Of a DNA stretch of 41,161 nucleotides, positions 1-7,393 are shown in pieces. The stretch covers positions 1-41,161 of the forward strand of contig DGUV01000003.1 of NCBI GenBank assembly GCA_002395775.1, given 5' to 3'. A program made the position numbers and the translations under genes. The stretch's first letter is position 1, and each line of letters starts with the position of its first letter. The stretch comes from Prevotellaceae bacterium UBA4301 (GTDB taxonomy: Bacteria; Bacteroidota; Bacteroidia; Bacteroidales; Bacteroidaceae). The notes under the pieces were generated by a model, which worked only from the letters and a program-made list of their open reading frames with translations, was not told where the DNA came from and did no database searches.

Positions 1-2
1 CG

Positions 3-413
3 AAGCAGATTGACAAATGGATTGAGGATGGTGTTGCTGCCATCAGGAATTATGCAGATGGCAAAGACAATGACTTCCAGCCAGAAGCCGGCAACGCTGT
101 TGCATGGGGCATCATTGCTGAAGCATTAGAGTATGGTCTCGATCCAACCGACGAGAAGCAACGCAAGATAGCTGCCGCCTATCTGTTAGAGAAGGTATCA
201 TGGACTGGCATCTCATCAGATTTCAAAATTGAACTCACCGCTGCCCGTACTCGACAACTCTGTGATGCGATGACGGTCTCCAAAGGTTTGATGGCGAATT
301 TATTCCTTGCTGCTGGCGGTAGAGGCGGTATCAGTACAGGTGGTGGAGGTTCCAATGGTGAGCTTACTAATTGGGATGGCACGAAGAAAAAGAATGGGTG
401 GGGCATATCTTAA
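3..413 (+). CDS. 3' end of an unidentified gene, truncated by the window edge
   Basis: An open frame runs from the first bases to a TAA at 411-413, giving about 136 residues with no start inside the window. The readable part is mostly polar and helical (for example AVAWGIIAEALEYGLDP) and ends in a glycine-rich, basic tail with GGRGGISTGGGGSNG followed by a Lys-rich stretch and a final NGWGIS. I do not recognise the family. Gly-rich basic tails occur on Bacteroidetes relaxases and other mobile-element proteins, but this resemblance is too weak for a call. Base composition is intermediate between the AT-rich island to the right and the GC-rich core. A stem-loop with a T-rich tail follows 28 bp after the stop, so transcription probably ends there. 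It converges on the CBASS operon. Confidence 0.6.
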   Translation, partial: KQIDKWIEDGVAAIRNYADGKDNDFQPEAGNAVAWGIIAEALEYGLDPTDEKQRKIAAAYLLEKVSWTGISSDFKIELTAARTRQLCDAMTVSKGLMANLFLAAGGRGGISTGGGGSNGELTNWDGTKKKNGWGIS

Positions 414-440
414 CACATATCTCATAGTTTCTATATGGCA

Positions 441-480
441 ATCGCTCCAAGTGCAATTGTACCTGGAGCGATATTTTGTA
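441..480 (+). terminator. Stem-loop terminator between convergent genes
   Basis: Positions 441-472 form a near-perfect palindrome with outer arms ATCGCTCCA and TGGAGCGAT; inner positions pair with G-U wobbles. ATTTTGTATTT follows on the plus strand, so it most likely terminates the plus-strand gene ending at 413. It has no T tract on the minus side, so it is a poor terminator for the CBASS operon that ends at 553. Confidence 0.65.
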
Positions 481-552
481 TTTGAGATATAAGGCTTATC
501 TTCAATTTCTATATTATCAAGAGGAAGACCTCCATGAATCTATCACTTATAC

Positions 553-1515
553 TCAAACAATAAGATGGTTATTCTCATCAACAATTTCAACAACCTTTTT
601 GCAATATGAGTCTTGGTCTATCAAAATACTTAATACTCTCACGAAATTTGCCATTTCTCTTTCTTCTGTCAATTGTTGATCAGCAGTTTTCCCTATATAT
701 CCAACTCTAAAATAAAGGTCAATGGCTTTATCTATACCATTCAGTATTGTAGGCATATCAGCAAATGTAATAACATTTTCTGATTCTTCGGTAGAAGCTA
801 TATATATAGGGTAATCTCTATGTACCGTTGGAATAGTAGATGACGTAAAATGAGCCAATCTGAAATAGTGAGTTGCATGTCGTTTCATATCGGCATCTAA
901 ATCATTGGGAATAACTATGCGTATTTTTGCTGAATCATATTTTTTTCCATCGATTTCAATATTACCTTCATGTGAAAAAATAAAGTCGGTAACCAACTTT
1001 ATGAAATTCTCAAAATAGGATATTGCGATAACAGTTGATGGCAATAAGCCTAAATGACACAGATTCGCTTTCTCGTCTATTCTTTTTTTTAACTTTCCCA
1101 AAGTAATATCTATTGAAGCATCTGGTTCTTTCTTGCCATTTATAAGGCTCGTAGTATATTCCGCTAGAGTAATTCCCTGTAAATCAGAAGGAATTTTTAC
1201 GCCTTTTTCATATAAAATATATGCGTTATCTATACCAACTCTCCCTAAAAAAAGTCCATATTCAAACAAAATATTATCACGTACTGTTTCATGCTCTTTC
1301 CCCCTTATTTTGCTAATATCATCAGCAGAAAACACCATGAAACCAAAGTCGAAAAGACTTGCAGATTTGACTAATGTCTCAAGAAATCCCTCATTATATT
1401 GAAAGATGTCATCGGTCCATACGAAGCAATCGTAAGAATCTTTGAAATAATCTTTTATTCTTTCTGCTATATTCAGTCCTTCTACCGAGGAGCCTATAAA
1501 AATTCTTTGTTTCAT
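553..1515 (-). CDS. cap12: TIR-STING CBASS effector (NAD+-degrading)
   Basis: A 320-residue protein with two domains. Residues 1-125 form a Cap12-type TIR domain: it opens KQRIFIGSSVEGLNIAERI and carries the FEYGLFLGR motif with the expected catalytic Glu at 85. Residues 150-320 match prokaryotic STING: GLLPSTVIAISYFENF begins the dimer helix, and Arg233 (TVHRDYP) and Asp253 (FADMPT) lie where ligand-binding residues are expected. In this family c-di-GMP binding makes STING form filaments and activates the TIR NADase, killing the infected cell. The start at 1515 is preferred because it follows the cdnE stop by 7 nt; an upstream in-frame start at 1560 would overlap cdnE. It is the second gene of a two-gene operon. 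Fold and family are read from motifs; activity is inferred. Confidence 0.9.
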   Translation of the reverse strand: MKQRIFIGSSVEGLNIAERIKDYFKDSYDCFVWTDDIFQYNEGFLETLVKSASLFDFGFMVFSADDISKIRGKEHETVRDNILFEYGLFLGRVGIDNAYILYEKGVKIPSDLQGITLAEYTTSLINGKKEPDASIDITLGKLKKRIDEKANLCHLGLLPSTVIAISYFENFIKLVTDFIFSHEGNIEIDGKKYDSAKIRIVIPNDLDADMKRHATHYFRLAHFTSSTIPTVHRDYPIYIASTEESENVITFADMPTILNGIDKAIDLYFRVGYIGKTADQQLTEEREMANFVRVLSILIDQDSYCKKVVEIVDENNHLIV

Positions 1516-1522
1516 ATTCTTT

Positions 1523-2563
1523 TTAATTCTTAATTTCTTGATAAATATTCCACACTTCACTGTGTAACTTTCTCAATTCCTCTAATTTTTGGTGATTGTT
1601 ACGGAATACGTATTCTGTACCATCCACAGATTTTAGCTCGTCAGCTTCTTTTTCATTTGTGCATAAATGATAAAGTTTGAGCCATAGGACTTTTACCAAC
1701 TCTAAATAATGTAAATTCTGATAATCTTCTACTGGGATATCATAGCAGATTGCATTAATTTCGAAACTTGTAAGTGATATTTCATTATCTGAGTCTGTTC
1801 TAACATTTTTGAGGAAACGTATCATTTTCTTTAGTCGCCCTCCTGTTTCTGTACTTCTATTATTTATTCTTGAAATGCTCAAAAAAGGGAAATCTGGTCC
1901 TGTCCTCTGGTCTGTATCTTTATTGTAAATTTGTACACCTCGATGCTCCTCACCAAAACCTCTAATGTAGTCAACAGAATCATGCCATGATGCAACGACA
2001 ACATCAACATCACGATGGTAATGCAAATTCGTCACTTTTATTGATTTTGACTTAGTAATATCGCATTGAGAATAAAACCGTTTCAATATGTTCTCATCAT
2101 CAAGGCGAAGAATCCTTAAATCCGCATTTGCGTTCCCCACGTAACGAGTAAAAGAATTCTTCCATCTTCTTAATTTGTCCATCTCCCAATAGTTATATAC
2201 AGGGTAAGGTGAATTTAGGATAGTGGTTACCTTGGATAAATCTGTGTCATTGAACTTACCTGTAATTGTTAAGAGGTCAATGTCACTAGCCCCTCGTATA
2301 TGCGTTCGTGTCATAACAGAGCCTTGGTATCGATATTCTATACCAATTTGATTATCCTTTAGATGTTGTTTTGCATTTTCTCCCGCATCGAGGGTGATTT
2401 GAGTATAGTGTTGATCAACTTCATTCATTGCCATTTTGACATATCTTGCAACATCTTTGTCAATACCGGACAACTCAGAATTAACCCGCATTGAGATTTC
2501 CCTATTTTGTTCGGGATTATAGCGGTCTTGGATTTTTGAAATTAAAGAATCGTATTTGCTCAT
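1523..2563 (-). CDS. cdnE: CBASS CD-NTase (CdnE-like cyclic dinucleotide synthase)
   Basis: A 346-residue nucleotidyltransferase of the cGAS/DncV-like superfamily. Residues 81-98 carry the signature GS, eleven residues, then DID: Gly81-Ser82 with metal-binding Asp94 and Asp96. A third acidic position is Asp187 in RDVDVVVA. The C-terminal half is the helical lobe typical of CD-NTases. Partners of STING effectors in this family usually make 3',3'-c-di-GMP, which is the expected product here. Start 2563 was chosen because a -7 promoter element lies 20 nt upstream; an upstream in-frame ATG at 2647 would place that promoter inside the gene. It is followed after 7 nt by the TIR-STING gene. No Cap2/Cap3 (E1/E2, JAB) genes are present, so this is the minimal two-gene CBASS layout. 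Confidence 0.9.
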   Translation of the reverse strand: MSKYDSLISKIQDRYNPEQNREISMRVNSELSGIDKDVARYVKMAMNEVDQHYTQITLDAGENAKQHLKDNQIGIEYRYQGSVMTRTHIRGASDIDLLTITGKFNDTDLSKVTTILNSPYPVYNYWEMDKLRRWKNSFTRYVGNANADLRILRLDDENILKRFYSQCDITKSKSIKVTNLHYHRDVDVVVASWHDSVDYIRGFGEEHRGVQIYNKDTDQRTGPDFPFLSISRINNRSTETGGRLKKMIRFLKNVRTDSDNEISLTSFEINAICYDIPVEDYQNLHYLELVKVLWLKLYHLCTNEKEADELKSVDGTEYVFRNNHQKLEELRKLHSEVWNIYQEIKN

Positions 2564-2582
2564 ATTTTTTTTATTAACGGTG

Positions 2583-2619
2583 CAAAGATAATGCCAATCT
2601 GTGCAGTCTATCTGCACAG
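2583..2619 (-). promoter_or_regulatory. CBASS promoter with an overlapping inverted repeat
   Basis: On the minus strand TATCTTTG (2590-2583) matches the Bacteroidetes -7 consensus TAnnTTTG, 20 nt before the cdnE ATG. Just upstream a perfect inverted repeat, CTGTGCAG (2599-2606) and CTGCACAG (2612-2619) with a 5-nt loop, covers the spacer and the -33 position, where no TTTG is found. There is no T tract after it, so it reads as an operator rather than a terminator for the upstream endonuclease gene. Confidence 0.55.
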
Positions 2620-2701
2620 CTGACAAATTTTCATAAATGAAAGGCAAAAAACATTCTGCCCTTCATTTATACTTTTCCATACCACATATAACATTCAAAT
2701 A

Positions 2702-4225
2702 CTATCTTTTAGGTCGATTATCTGACAATATCTTCAAGAAAACTTCCGCACATTGCTTGATGTCATTGTATTCATCTAGATTCCTTCCAACTAATCCGTC
2801 TTCACTCCAATCAACAAACGAAGCACTATACCCAACCTTAATACTACGTTCAAGAGTATCTATGTTTAGAGGAACTTTGCAATTAGTAAGATTCATACCT
2901 TCTACAATATGTTTAAAATATCTGTAGTCGCCATCAATTGTAAAACCTTCATCAGCAGCAATACGATAAATTGAAATCCAATGACGTTGCTTGCAGAAAG
3001 TTTTATCCGAAGCTCGATAGCCTCCATGATTCATCATTTGGATGAGACTCTTACGGAGCACATCTATTCTTTGTTCCTCAGTCAGTTCATTAGCGGGAAC
3101 AAAAGACTCTGCTGCCATGCCAAAAGATTCAACTGCTGAAAAATCATAATTCTTGGATATTTTTTCCATTGTTTGCTCTTTTTCAAATTCTTCGAGTGCT
3201 CTCTGGTCATCAAGTTTTTGCTGATACTCAGACAAACCTAATAGTTTTTGGTTCTGCGGAGAAAGAGTACGGACTAAATCATGTTCTATAAGAACTTTTC
3301 TTAAGCCTTCGACCAGTTTTGGCAGATGAGAATTCTCTCTTACGTTTCCAAACAATTTTTCAACAGCTTTGTTTGTATCAATATCCATATTATATATTGG
3401 AGTCTTGCTACTAATCAAATCAAGTGGCGCTCCTGTAATTTTGGAAAGAGCTACAAGCTCTCTATCTGTATAAAATTCGCTTGGCCATTTACCACTTTTG
3501 GCTTCATTAGCCTCATTTGACAATAATGCTGCATTTTCTTTTGTCAGTGGCCAAAAGTACTTTGAAGGCATAATATGATCTATATGCCAACTTTTTCTAT
3601 CGCTATAGTCAAGTATTTTACCTGTTTTGAAACATTTACCACCAAACAATTCAAAAACCTCTTTCGGATTAGCTTTGTTATCTGTAGCAGACAGCAAGTC
3701 ACCAATTCTTCGATTGATAGTACCTTCAAAAAGCTGTTCATGAGTACGTTCTTTGTTCAGATTTGCATTGATAGCTGCCTTGCAAGCCTTACACTCTGCT
3801 TGCCTGTTTAAAGGCTTCCATGCATTTGAGCCAGGCTTATCATTATGTTGGTCAAAACAAGTTACTGGCAAAAGCCTCCCACATTTTGAACAATGCTTCC
3901 AATATGAGAAAACATCTTTTGTCGCCATTCTGAAAAAAGCAGTCCAAAAACCTTGGCAGTGAGGATCATCGCTTGAACGCCATTCCTCAGGAAAATTATC
4001 CATTGTATCTGGTATATCAGATAAAATGGAATGCTCATAACCACATTCAGGACACAGCCAAATGCAGTTTTCCATCGCTTCTTCTAACGTCGGCAATGAC
4101 AGTCCTATGTTTGCTTTTACTGTTGCGCCACAATTGATACAAGGGAAGCAAACCCATGCTTCTTTGTGGTTTATGCCATCTTTGTTTGCAAATCCAGTTT
4201 TATTAACTGTTGATCTTCTTGCCAT
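2702..4225 (-). CDS. HNH-type restriction endonuclease with zinc clusters
   Basis: A 507-residue protein. Residues 213-249 carry an HNH nuclease core: HIDH at 214-217, then LLSNEANEAKSGKWP, where Asn and Lys complete the metal site. Cysteine pairs at 29/32 and 58/61 form a probable zinc ribbon, and pairs at 112/115 and 145/148 look like the zinc cluster often found before HNH domains. The C-terminal 250 residues are unassigned and may hold target recognition. It starts 2 nt after the stop of the second methyltransferase and is last in a controller-methyltransferase-methyltransferase-endonuclease operon, which is the main reason for calling it the restriction enzyme. The recognition sequence cannot be read from the protein. 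Confidence 0.8.
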   Translation of the reverse strand: MARRSTVNKTGFANKDGINHKEAWVCFPCINCGATVKANIGLSLPTLEEAMENCIWLCPECGYEHSILSDIPDTMDNFPEEWRSSDDPHCQGFWTAFFRMATKDVFSYWKHCSKCGRLLPVTCFDQHNDKPGSNAWKPLNRQAECKACKAAINANLNKERTHEQLFEGTINRRIGDLLSATDNKANPKEVFELFGGKCFKTGKILDYSDRKSWHIDHIMPSKYFWPLTKENAALLSNEANEAKSGKWPSEFYTDRELVALSKITGAPLDLISSKTPIYNMDIDTNKAVEKLFGNVRENSHLPKLVEGLRKVLIEHDLVRTLSPQNQKLLGLSEYQQKLDDQRALEEFEKEQTMEKISKNYDFSAVESFGMAAESFVPANELTEEQRIDVLRKSLIQMMNHGGYRASDKTFCKQRHWISIYRIAADEGFTIDGDYRYFKHIVEGMNLTNCKVPLNIDTLERSIKVGYSASFVDWSEDGLVGRNLDEYNDIKQCAEVFLKILSDNRPKR

Positions 4226-4227
4226 AA

Positions 4228-5358
4228 TTATTCTATTACTAAATATTGATGTTCGGACACACTTCCAAGATCTACAATGCCAAATTTTTCACAAGCACTT
4301 ACGTCCTCAGAATAGAGTTTTGCCTTTCTAAAATAACGAAGTGCCTTAGCTCGAAGAATCTCTCCCATATCGCATTTGTCACTTTTGCCCAAATGCATAA
4401 CGAAATAGCCACCAGTTTTTAATCGCTCTCTAGCATTCTCGAATATGGAATCATAAACATCGAAGCTATCCTTTTGCTTTTCATCGACATACTTGTTAGG
4501 CTCAGTCTCGAATGTGTCTTCATTCCATCCGGTAAACCATAGTCTTATCCAGTTAGCCATGTAGAACTTTGTACTGTCATAAAAAGGAGGTGAAGTAATA
4601 ATTGCATCGAGTTCATTGATGCTATCATCCCATCTTTCAGTGGAATCCCCTAAGAATATATGTCCTTCTATGAATTTTTTGGGTAACTTTACACTAAGTG
4701 ATTTTTTCACTTTTTCAGTTACTTTTTCAATAAGACTTTTGTAAACAAAAGCTCCAGAAGGAGCATATGGAACAATGGGATGAGATTTCCTACTTAAAGC
4801 ATAGGGTCTATTACCATGTAAAACATGCAATAAACTTGATATAACCAGGAACTCCTCAGCAGTCTGAGGTGGATTATTCAGAAAGAATTGTCTTGCAGAT
4901 AAAATCTCGAAGAATGTGTTAGGCTCGTAATACTCCCCCAATGTTTTATTATAACCGAAACGGGAGTTATCATGAATGTACTCATTTGACAACTGATTTC
5001 CATGGATGAATTCTTCAAGATGCGCTATAACATTTGCACATGCATCTGACTTGCAAGCATGTACTTTTGCTGATGAAACGTAATATGCTAAAGGACTTAT
5101 ATCTATTCCAAAACTTTCTTTTCCATTCAAAGCTGCTTCAAAAGGTATTGTTCCGACTCCAGAAAAAGGATCTAGGATGCGTCCACCTTTTGGCACAAAC
5201 GTTTGTACCATGAAATTAGCAATAGCAGGTTTCAACTTTCCTTGGTAGGAACACAAGGAATGATTTGGATTACCCCAATTCTTTTTTGAATAAGGCTCTT
5301 GGCGATAGGGTAGCTCCTGCATTACCTTTTTCCATTTTGAATCTCTATATTTAGACAT
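4228..5358 (-). CDS. DNA methyltransferase 2 of the R-M operon
   Basis: A 376-residue amino-methyltransferase. The S-adenosylmethionine motif DPFSGVGT is at residues 63-70 and the catalytic motif TSPPFY at 255-260. The TSPP[FY] form is most common in N4-cytosine enzymes, but N6-adenine cannot be excluded. The order (SAM motif, long spacer, catalytic motif) leaves about 185 residues for target recognition between them. It overlaps the preceding methyltransferase gene by 8 nt and precedes the endonuclease by 2 nt, so the three are probably translated together. Two methyltransferases with one endonuclease usually means an asymmetric target with one enzyme per strand. Confidence 0.85.
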   Translation of the reverse strand: MSKYRDSKWKKVMQELPYRQEPYSKKNWGNPNHSLCSYQGKLKPAIANFMVQTFVPKGGRILDPFSGVGTIPFEAALNGKESFGIDISPLAYYVSSAKVHACKSDACANVIAHLEEFIHGNQLSNEYIHDNSRFGYNKTLGEYYEPNTFFEILSARQFFLNNPPQTAEEFLVISSLLHVLHGNRPYALSRKSHPIVPYAPSGAFVYKSLIEKVTEKVKKSLSVKLPKKFIEGHIFLGDSTERWDDSINELDAIITSPPFYDSTKFYMANWIRLWFTGWNEDTFETEPNKYVDEKQKDSFDVYDSIFENARERLKTGGYFVMHLGKSDKCDMGEILRAKALRYFRKAKLYSEDVSACEKFGIVDLGSVSEHQYLVIE

Positions 5359-6610
5359 CGTAGGTGTATTTTAATAGAACTTGCACAATAATTTCATTAT
5401 TTCGAGAACGTCTCTCTCTTAATACTATTCTTTTATCGAATCGATAGCCAATGCCTCCAAGTACTTCATTTAGGATTAAATCCGTCGGTATATGTACTCC
5501 ACCGAATATAGAATCACCTAAGTCAATAAATAATTTTGCATTGTTGCTTAAATGACGGGTTAGACCCAAAAATAGTTCATGCATTTCTACAAAATAGCAT
5601 TTCGCCATTAGTGGAATTCTTCGGTCATACGCCGTTTCTTCAAGTCTTTGCAATGTCTTTTTGAGCAATGGACTATGCAAATCTATATCTAAATTGCTAT
5701 ACTCTTTTTTTACATCACAAATTGCACTAGTTAGTGCATCATCACGAAATTGTCTTAGACTATCTTTGCTACTAAGTTCCTTTAGAAACCAAAGTTCTAA
5801 CTTTGTATTTCTAAAATAGTTCGTGCCATTCAGATATGGAGGCGAGGTAATCACAGCATCAATCCTATTAGAGACTTCACAGTCACCAATCATTTTAGCA
5901 TTAGGGCATAGAAGCTGATGAACTCTATTCATCGTAATAGTAACATCATCAACATCTTCTGCAATTTGGATTAATTTATCAGGAAGTATTTCTTCAAGAG
6001 TTCTCATCTGAGTCAGTTTTTCTTTCTCAGTTTTGAATCTAACATCGCCCTGTTTCTTCAAGAATGAAACTGGTAAGAGGCAGGCAAAACAGGCAATTGT
6101 TACAAGATTAGCGACAACGACATCATCTATAGACAATTCGTCTATAAAGGTTCTGAGTTTAAGAATTTTTGAATATTGGTTAGCTGGGAAATAAATACTA
6201 TTGCCAAATACGTTGTCGTATGCTGTATTAAGTTCTTCTGATTCATGACATTCATTAGATGAATCTAGAATGCTTGTGGCTAATTCACGTAGATGTGCAG
6301 CTTTTTGATGGCGCATTTCTGCATTCATAGTAAGAACATCCATTTTACATTGGATCAGAAATCTGAGCAAAGGATTGACTTCTGAATATACAGTATTGAT
6401 ATTCATAGAATCTGAAGCAAATAATGTAGTTCCAGTACCTGCAAATGGTTCATAAATAAGAGCAGCACCGGGTACATTTTGCTTTATAATGGTAGTTACA
6501 AAGTCAGGGGAGTAGCCTTCTATGTAAGGATACCATCTTTGGAACGGTATATTTTTGCTGTTTACAAAAGTTACGTCGTTTGACTTGTATTCTTCTTTTT
6601 TCTTTGCCAT
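5351..6610 (-). CDS. DNA methyltransferase 1 of the R-M operon
   Basis: A 419-residue amino-methyltransferase from the MAKKKEEY start, which lies 7 nt after the stop of the controller gene; a longer frame from 6682 would overlap that gene. The SAM motif EPFAGTGT is at 54-61 and the catalytic motif TSPPYL at 255-260, the same positions as in its partner, suggesting a shared architecture although the sequences are otherwise quite different. It probably methylates one strand of an asymmetric site, N4-cytosine by motif type. The gene overlaps methyltransferase 2 by 8 nt. Confidence 0.85.
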   Translation of the reverse strand: MAKKKEEYKSNDVTFVNSKNIPFQRWYPYIEGYSPDFVTTIIKQNVPGAALIYEPFAGTGTTLFASDSMNINTVYSEVNPLLRFLIQCKMDVLTMNAEMRHQKAAHLRELATSILDSSNECHESEELNTAYDNVFGNSIYFPANQYSKILKLRTFIDELSIDDVVVANLVTIACFACLLPVSFLKKQGDVRFKTEKEKLTQMRTLEEILPDKLIQIAEDVDDVTITMNRVHQLLCPNAKMIGDCEVSNRIDAVITSPPYLNGTNYFRNTKLELWFLKELSSKDSLRQFRDDALTSAICDVKKEYSNLDIDLHSPLLKKTLQRLEETAYDRRIPLMAKCYFVEMHELFLGLTRHLSNNAKLFIDLGDSIFGGVHIPTDLILNEVLGGIGYRFDKRIVLRERRSRNNEIIVQVLLKYTYDV

Positions 6611-6617
6611 GACAATG

Positions 6618-6839
6618 CTATGATTGAAAGTCGTTAACGTATGAGTCACATAACAACGAAGCCACATTAGTATCAAGAGCAATCGCGATTTCTCTTAATT
6701 GCTCAAGGCTTGGCTGGATTGTGTTTGTACACCATTTTGATACAGTACTTTCATCCTTACCCAACTTAGAAGCAAGCCATCGATTGGTTTTTTTCTTCTC
6801 TACCAATATAACCTTTATGCGATTAATATCTTTGTTCAT
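6618..6839 (-). CDS. Small HTH regulator, likely R-M controller (C) protein
   Basis: A 73-residue XRE-family helix-turn-helix protein. The core is NRWLASKLGKDESTVSKWC (19-37) followed by IQPSLEQLREIAIALDTNV, the usual five-helix fold. Size and first position in a methyltransferase/endonuclease operon fit a controller protein that delays endonuclease expression when the system enters a new host. The start at 6839 is preferred: an upstream ATG at 6866 would place the promoter -7 element inside the reading frame. No clear C-box could be picked out by eye near the promoter. An alternative is a general repressor of the whole island. Confidence 0.8.
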   Translation of the reverse strand: MNKDINRIKVILVEKKKTNRWLASKLGKDESTVSKWCTNTIQPSLEQLREIAIALDTNVASLLCDSYVNDFQS

Positions 6840-6855
6840 ATTATTATATTTTGTG

Positions 6856-6887
6856 CAAAGATACACCTTTTATTACGAATGGCCAAA
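6856..6887 (-). promoter_or_regulatory. Promoter of the R-M operon
   Basis: On the minus strand TTTG (6887-6884), a 20-bp spacer and TATCTTTG (6863-6856) give a full match to the Bacteroidetes -33/-7 promoter. The controller ATG follows 16 nt after the -7 element. Confidence 0.7.
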
Positions 6888-7196
6888 GAAAACTTGAAAA
6901 ATCTGCAAAATGTTTGGTGTTAAAATCAATTTTATTCAAGATAATTCTGACTTTAGACGACTATCCAATATGGCGTTTCTGCTGGTTGTTCGATGGAATG
7001 GCTTCACATCGCATTCCTCAATAAGGAATCAATATAGCAACTCCTTCTTGTGTCTATGGAATAAGTCTTATTGTTTTCACTATCATTTTTTGCAAAACAT
7101 CTCATGAACTCTCAAAAAATCACTCTACGTTTCAGAAGGTTACGAAGGGTCACTTTTGCTCCAAAAAGGTCACCTGAAGGTCACCAAGAAAAGAAA
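6888..7196. other. Gene-free edge of the AT-rich island
   Basis: No convincing gene lies between the R-M promoter and the tRNA terminator. The only structure seen is a short inverted repeat ATTCCT-5-AGGAAT near 7014-7030 and three imperfect direct copies of AAGGTCAC between 7144 and 7185. No integrase or transposase remnant was recognised. Its position just beyond the 3' end of a tRNA gene makes it a candidate attachment-site region. Confidence 0.4.
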
Positions 7197-7225
7197 AAGC
7201 ACTTGCGAGAAACTCGTAAGTGCTT
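7186..7225 (-). terminator. Intrinsic terminator of the tRNA-Met gene
   Basis: Arms of 13 bp, AAGCACTTGCGAG (7197-7209) and CTCGTAAGTGCTT (7213-7225), pair with one G-U and a 3-nt loop. On the minus strand CTTTTTCTTTTC follows directly, a classical Rho-independent terminator 12 nt past the tRNA 3' end. Confidence 0.85.
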
Positions 7226-7236
7226 GATTATTAGCG

Positions 7237-7310
7237 TGGACCAGCCAGGGCTTGAACCTGGGACCTCCAGATTATGAGTCTGTTGCTCTAACCAACTGAG
7301 CTACAAGTCC
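7237..7310 (-). tRNA. tRNA with anticodon CAT (elongator Met, possibly Ile2)
   Basis: The minus strand folds as a 74-nt tRNA: D arm GCTC/GAGC, anticodon loop CTCATAA with CAT at 7276-7274, T arm CCAGG-TTCAAGC-CCTGG. The acceptor stem GGACTTG/CTGGTCC has a T-T mismatch at the sixth pair and a G-U at the fifth, and the anticodon stem has an A-G mismatch at its first pair. CCA is not encoded. CAT could be elongator Met or the lysidine-modified Ile2; the body resembles elongator Met. A terminator follows, and the AT-rich defence island lies on its 3' side. Confidence 0.85.
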
Positions 7311-7325
7311 AATCTATTTCGACTG

Positions 7326-7333
7326 CAAAGGTA
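7326..7333 (-). promoter_or_regulatory. -7 element of the tRNA-Met promoter
   Basis: Minus-strand TACCTTTG lies 15 nt upstream of the tRNA 5' end and matches TAnnTTTG. The -33 position holds only a partial match (TTGT near 7352-7355), inside the heptamer repeat. Confidence 0.5.
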
Positions 7334-7343
7334 CGAAAATAAT

Positions 7344-7371
7344 CACAATTTACAATTCACAATTCACAATT
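7344..7371. repeat. Four tandem heptamers (YACAATT)
   Basis: CACAATT, TACAATT, CACAATT, CACAATT lie end to end in the divergent region between the tRNA-Met and ribF promoters. Two other loci in the window carry arrays of the same 7-nt period with different sequence. Confidence 0.8.
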
Positions 7372-7378
7372 ATTTTTG

Positions 7379-7386
7379 TATTTTTG
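7379..7386 (+). promoter_or_regulatory. Possible ribF -7 element
   Basis: TATTTTTG matches TAnnTTTG but ends only 7 nt before the ribF ATG, so use of this element would give a nearly leaderless mRNA. No TTTG is found at the -33 distance, which falls in the heptamer array. Confidence 0.4.
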
Positions 7387-7393
7387 CAGTGAA

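Noticed and set aside
441..472. Operator palindrome
   Set aside because: It lies between the ends of convergent genes and is followed by a T-rich tail, so termination explains it better.
6910..7107. 65-codon frame at the island edge
   Set aside because: No ribosome-binding or promoter context, composition like translated intergenic DNA, no family resemblance.
7071..7277. Short plus-strand frame ending in QPGLEPGTSRL
   Set aside because: It runs through the tRNA terminator and into the antisense of the tRNA gene, a well-known source of false protein predictions.
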